Part shown: piece after piece, positions 5,596 to 7,874 of the stretch | How positions within the stretch are numbered: the stretch's first letter is position 1 | Layout of the letters: each line of letters begins with the position of its first letter | NCBI GenBank assembly: GCA_910577075.1 | Contig: CAJTKV010000018.1 | Span: 29,609 to 37,482 of the forward strand | DNA length: 7,874 bases | Source of the DNA: an uncultured Bacilli bacterium | GTDB taxonomy: Bacteria > Bacillota_I > Bacilli_A > RF39 > UBA660 | Direction of reading: 5' to 3' | Program-made: the position numbers and the translations under genes | The notes under the pieces: model-generated | The model's input: the letters and a program-made list of their open reading frames with translations, nothing else | The model's database searches: none | Told to the model about the DNA's origin: nothing

Positions 5596-7350
5596 ATGAA
5601 TTTAAAAGACTTATATATAAATTTTTTTGTAGAAAAAGGACACAAACAGATTCCTAGTGCTCCAGTAGTACCAGAAAATGATCCATCAGTTTTATTTAAT
5701 ACCGCTGGAATGCAACCCTTAGTACCATATCTAATGGGACAACCACATCCATATGGAACGAGACTATGTGATTATCAAAAATGCATTCGCACAAATGATA
5801 TTGATGAAGTAGGAGATACATATCATCATACATTCTTCGAAATGTTAGGTAATTGGAGCTTAGGCGATTATTTTAAAAAAGAGGCAATTACATGGAGTTA
5901 TGAATTTATAACTACTGTACTAAAAATACCTGTAGAAAAATTAGCTGTGTCTGTATTTAAAGGAAATGAGTTTATTCCTTTTGACGAAGAAGCCTACAAT
6001 ACTTGGTTATCTTTGGGAATAAAAGATGAACGAATTGCAAAATTAATTGATAACTTTTGGATAGCTGGCGAGACTGGACCATGTGGTGGCGATTCAGAAA
6101 TGTTTTATTGGCGAAGCGATGAACCTGCACCCGATGTCTTTGATCCAAACGATGAGCGTTGGGTAGAATTTTGGAATGACGTATTCATGGGATATGAGAA
6201 GTGTGAGGACGGTACGGTCATTGAGCTTCCATCAAAAAATGTCGATACGGGAATGGGTTATGAGAGAACTGTTTCCATCCTTGAGGGAAAAATGGATAAT
6301 TACTTGACTAGCATTTGGACTCCCGTTATCAAGTTAATTGAGCAAATTTCGGGATTGAACTATGATGGTAATGAAAAAAGTATGCGTATCATTGCTGATC
6401 ATATGCGTACAGCTGTCTTTATAAGCGCTGATCCTGCTGGAATAAAACCAAGCAATACTGATCAAGGATATATCTTGAGAAGATTGATAAGAAGAGTTAT
6501 CCGCCATATTAAGAGTTTAGGAATCGATATTAACTCCAATTGGGATCAATTAATTGCCGAATGCATAATGGATTTATACAAGAAGTACTATAGTGAACTT
6601 ACAACTAACCACGATATCGTCTTAGAAGTATTAGCTAATGAAAAAATTAAATTTAATCGTACCCTAGAAAAGGGATTAAGAGAATTTGAAAAAATTGTAA
6701 GTAAACTAGATAATAAGGTTCTTGATAAAGATTTGGCCTTCAAATTATATGATACTTACGGTTTTCCAATCGAGCTTACATGTGAATTAGCAAATGAGCG
6801 TGGAATAACTGTTGATAGAGATGGGTTTAAAGAAAAATTCAAAGCCCATCAAGAACTTTCAAGAACCGCATCAGCTGGCAAGTTTAAAGGCGGTTTGGCA
6901 GGCAACTCAGAAATCGAAACAAAATATCATACAGCCACGCATTTGCTCAATGCCGCTTTAAAAATAGTTGTTGATTCCAATGTGCACCAAAAGGGATCAA
7001 ACATCACATCAGAACGTCTTCGCTTTGACTTCTCCTGTGATCATAAATTAAGTGATGAAGAAAAGATAAAGACCGAGGAATTAGTAAACCAATGGATAAA
7101 AGAAGGATTAGATGTAAAAGTTGAAGAAATGAGCAAGGAAGAAGCCCTTGATTCTGGTGCTGAATGTATGTTCATCGAAAAATATCCTGATATCGTAACT
7201 GTTTACACGATTGGTAACAATATATCTAAGGAATTATGTGGTGGCCCACATGTAAAAAATACTAGTGAACTTGGTAAATTCACTATCAAAAAAGAGGAAG
7301 CAAGTTCCGCTGGTGTAAGAAGAATTAAGGCTATATTGGAGGATAATTAA
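5596..7350 (+). CDS. alaS: Alanyl-tRNA synthetase, compact form lacking beta-barrel linker and C-Ala domain
   Basis: Class II synthetase charging tRNA-Ala. The catalytic domain occupies about 1-240, with motif 2 around TFFEMLGNWSLGDYF (79-93), GETGPCGGDSE (158-168) and motif 3 GMGYERT (219-225). The tRNA-recognition helical domain follows (about 250-425; NTDQGYILRRLIRR at 287-300, YDTYGFP at 385-391). The editing domain (about 440-584) has all four metal ligands, H445 and H449 in HTATH and C548 and H552 in CGGPH. It ends at SSAGVRRIKAILEDN. The usual bacterial enzyme is about 870 residues; this one lacks the beta-barrel (PFYAESGGQ-type motif) between recognition and editing domains, replaced by a short KFKGGLAGNSE linker, and lacks the oligomerising C-Ala region. 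It ends in a normal stop next to mscL, so it is not a frameshift product. Ribosome-binding site AAGGATG is at 5582-5588. It should be the functional synthetase. Confidence 0.95.
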   Translation: MNLKDLYINFFVEKGHKQIPSAPVVPENDPSVLFNTAGMQPLVPYLMGQPHPYGTRLCDYQKCIRTNDIDEVGDTYHHTFFEMLGNWSLGDYFKKEAITWSYEFITTVLKIPVEKLAVSVFKGNEFIPFDEEAYNTWLSLGIKDERIAKLIDNFWIAGETGPCGGDSEMFYWRSDEPAPDVFDPNDERWVEFWNDVFMGYEKCEDGTVIELPSKNVDTGMGYERTVSILEGKMDNYLTSIWTPVIKLIEQISGLNYDGNEKSMRIIADHMRTAVFISADPAGIKPSNTDQGYILRRLIRRVIRHIKSLGIDINSNWDQLIAECIMDLYKKYYSELTTNHDIVLEVLANEKIKFNRTLEKGLREFEKIVSKLDNKVLDKDLAFKLYDTYGFPIELTCELANERGITVDRDGFKEKFKAHQELSRTASAGKFKGGLAGNSEIETKYHTATHLLNAALKIVVDSNVHQKGSNITSERLRFDFSCDHKLSDEEKIKTEELVNQWIKEGLDVKVEEMSKEEALDSGAECMFIEKYPDIVTVYTIGNNISKELCGGPHVKNTSELGKFTIKKEEASSAGVRRIKAILEDN

Positions 7351-7352
7351 TT

Positions 7353-7814
7353 ATGAGCAGTAGAGAAGAAGTAAAAAAAGTAAAAGAGAATAGTTCCAAA
7401 TTCATTAACGAGTTTAAAACCTTTATCTTAAGAGGAAACGTTATGGATTTAGCTGTTGGTGTTTTAATTGGAGCAGCATTCCAGAATCTTGTTACGAGTT
7501 TAACGACTAATATCATCTCCCCAATCTTGGGATGTTTTAGTGAGGTAGATTTTAATCAATTCGTCTTGCGTATTGGCAAACTTGAACTTACATATGGCGC
7601 ATTCATTACAGATGTCATCAATTTTATCATCATGGCCTTTGTTATTTTCCTAATCGTTAAATTCATGAATTTCTTACAGAACATGGGAAAAAAGCCCGAG
7701 CCTTCTAAGTCCGAGGAGAAAAGTGCACCTGTTAAACCAGAAGATGTTCTCTTGCTAGAAGAGATAAGAGATTTACTAAAAAACAACAATAAAGAGACTA
7801 AAAAGAAAAAATAG
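7353..7814 (+). CDS. mscL: Large-conductance mechanosensitive channel MscL
   Basis: Homo-oligomeric membrane channel that opens under high membrane tension and releases solutes during osmotic downshock. The signature FILRGNVMDLAVGVLIG (24-40) leads into TM1 (about 30-59), followed by an external loop, TM2 (about 84-108) and the cytoplasmic helix ending in LLLEEIRDLLK (134-144). At 153 residues it is slightly longer than usual: about 17 extra charged residues precede the amphipathic N-terminal helix, a 20-residue Lys/Pro/Glu linker follows TM2, and the tail is Lys-rich. No internal Met before TM1 offers a shorter start. Ribosome-binding site GGAGG (7338-7342) lies inside the last codons of alaS, and the ATG is two bases after the alaS stop, so the pair is almost certainly cotranscribed and coupled. 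The stop is within the terminator. Confidence 0.96.
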   Translation: MSSREEVKKVKENSSKFINEFKTFILRGNVMDLAVGVLIGAAFQNLVTSLTTNIISPILGCFSEVDFNQFVLRIGKLELTYGAFITDVINFIIMAFVIFLIVKFMNFLQNMGKKPEPSKSEEKSAPVKPEDVLLLEEIRDLLKNNNKETKKKK

Positions 7815-7823
7815 TCTCTTTTT
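7791..7823 (+). terminator. Rho-independent terminator after mscL
   Basis: A perfect 10-bp stem AAAGAGACTA (7791-7800) / TAGTCTCTTT (7812-7821) with an 11-base A-rich loop runs into a T tract (7819-7823). The right arm contains the mscL TAG stop (7812-7814), so the hairpin starts within the coding sequence, as it does at recO. It ends the alaS-mscL unit. Confidence 0.8.
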
Positions 7824-7874
7824 AGTTATTTCTAAATTAAAAAGTCAAGTGCAACAAAAGAGTAAATTAAGTAT

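Noticed and set aside
7320..7420. Frameshift or premature stop truncating alaS
   Set aside because: The editing domain is complete, the stop is followed within two bases by an intact mscL with its ribosome-binding site inside alaS, and no C-Ala-like coding is seen in any frame downstream.
7842..7853. Minus-strand TTGACT/TTGCAC as a -35 box for a leftward promoter
   Set aside because: No matching -10 lies at the right distance, and it would drive transcription into the mscL terminator with no leftward gene.
1..7874. Alternative genetic code with TGA as tryptophan
   Set aside because: TGA ends ybeY, the yqzL-like gene and the 4227-5507 gene at sensible places, and conserved tryptophans use TGG.

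Overview
The window is AT-rich (roughly one third GC by eye) and every gene I can support reads left to right on the + strand. The gene set (YbeY, Era, a YqzL-like microprotein, RecO, AlaRS, MscL) and the order era - yqzL-like - recO point to the Bacillota, most likely a reduced-genome Bacilli/RF39- or Acholeplasma-like lineage. That lineage placement is inference. TGA ends ybeY, the yqzL-like gene and the 4227-5507 gene, and tryptophan is read from TGG, so the code looks like table 11 and not the Mycoplasma code.

Layout. (1) Positions 1-1979: a VanZ-family membrane protein whose start is at or beyond the window edge, then ybeY with no gap, then era. The last two are ribosome-biogenesis genes: an rRNA-processing metalloprotein and a 16S rRNA-binding GTPase. 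(2) Positions 1982-3325: an unrecognised, charged, probably all-helical 447-residue protein placed between era and the next pair. (3) Positions 3366-4176: a 25-residue YqzL-like microprotein followed at once by recO, closed by a terminator that overlaps the recO stop. (4) Positions 4180-5507: a new transcription unit whose -35 box lies inside that terminator, encoding a single-pass membrane protein with an acidic cytoplasmic tail and a long external domain of unknown function. (5) Positions 5541-7823: alaS followed closely by mscL and a second strong terminator overlapping the mscL stop. The last 50 bases hold no gene.

How the parts relate. The left half is the familiar Firmicutes ribosome-maturation and DNA-repair cluster with unusual neighbours: vanZ-like before ybeY, the unknown 447-residue gene between era and recO, and no dgkA or cdd. 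The right half is less ordinary. The alanyl-tRNA synthetase is only 584 residues, lacks the beta-barrel linker before the editing domain and the whole C-terminal C-Ala domain, yet keeps intact aminoacylation and editing motifs. Its signatures resemble, from memory, the compact AlaRS of Patescibacteria/CPR, which suggests transfer or a shared compact lineage. I see no CRISPR array, tRNA, rRNA or complete mobile element, and no convincing multi-gene novel system. The best leads are the compact AlaRS, the minimal YqzL, the two unknown proteins and the overlapping terminator/promoter.
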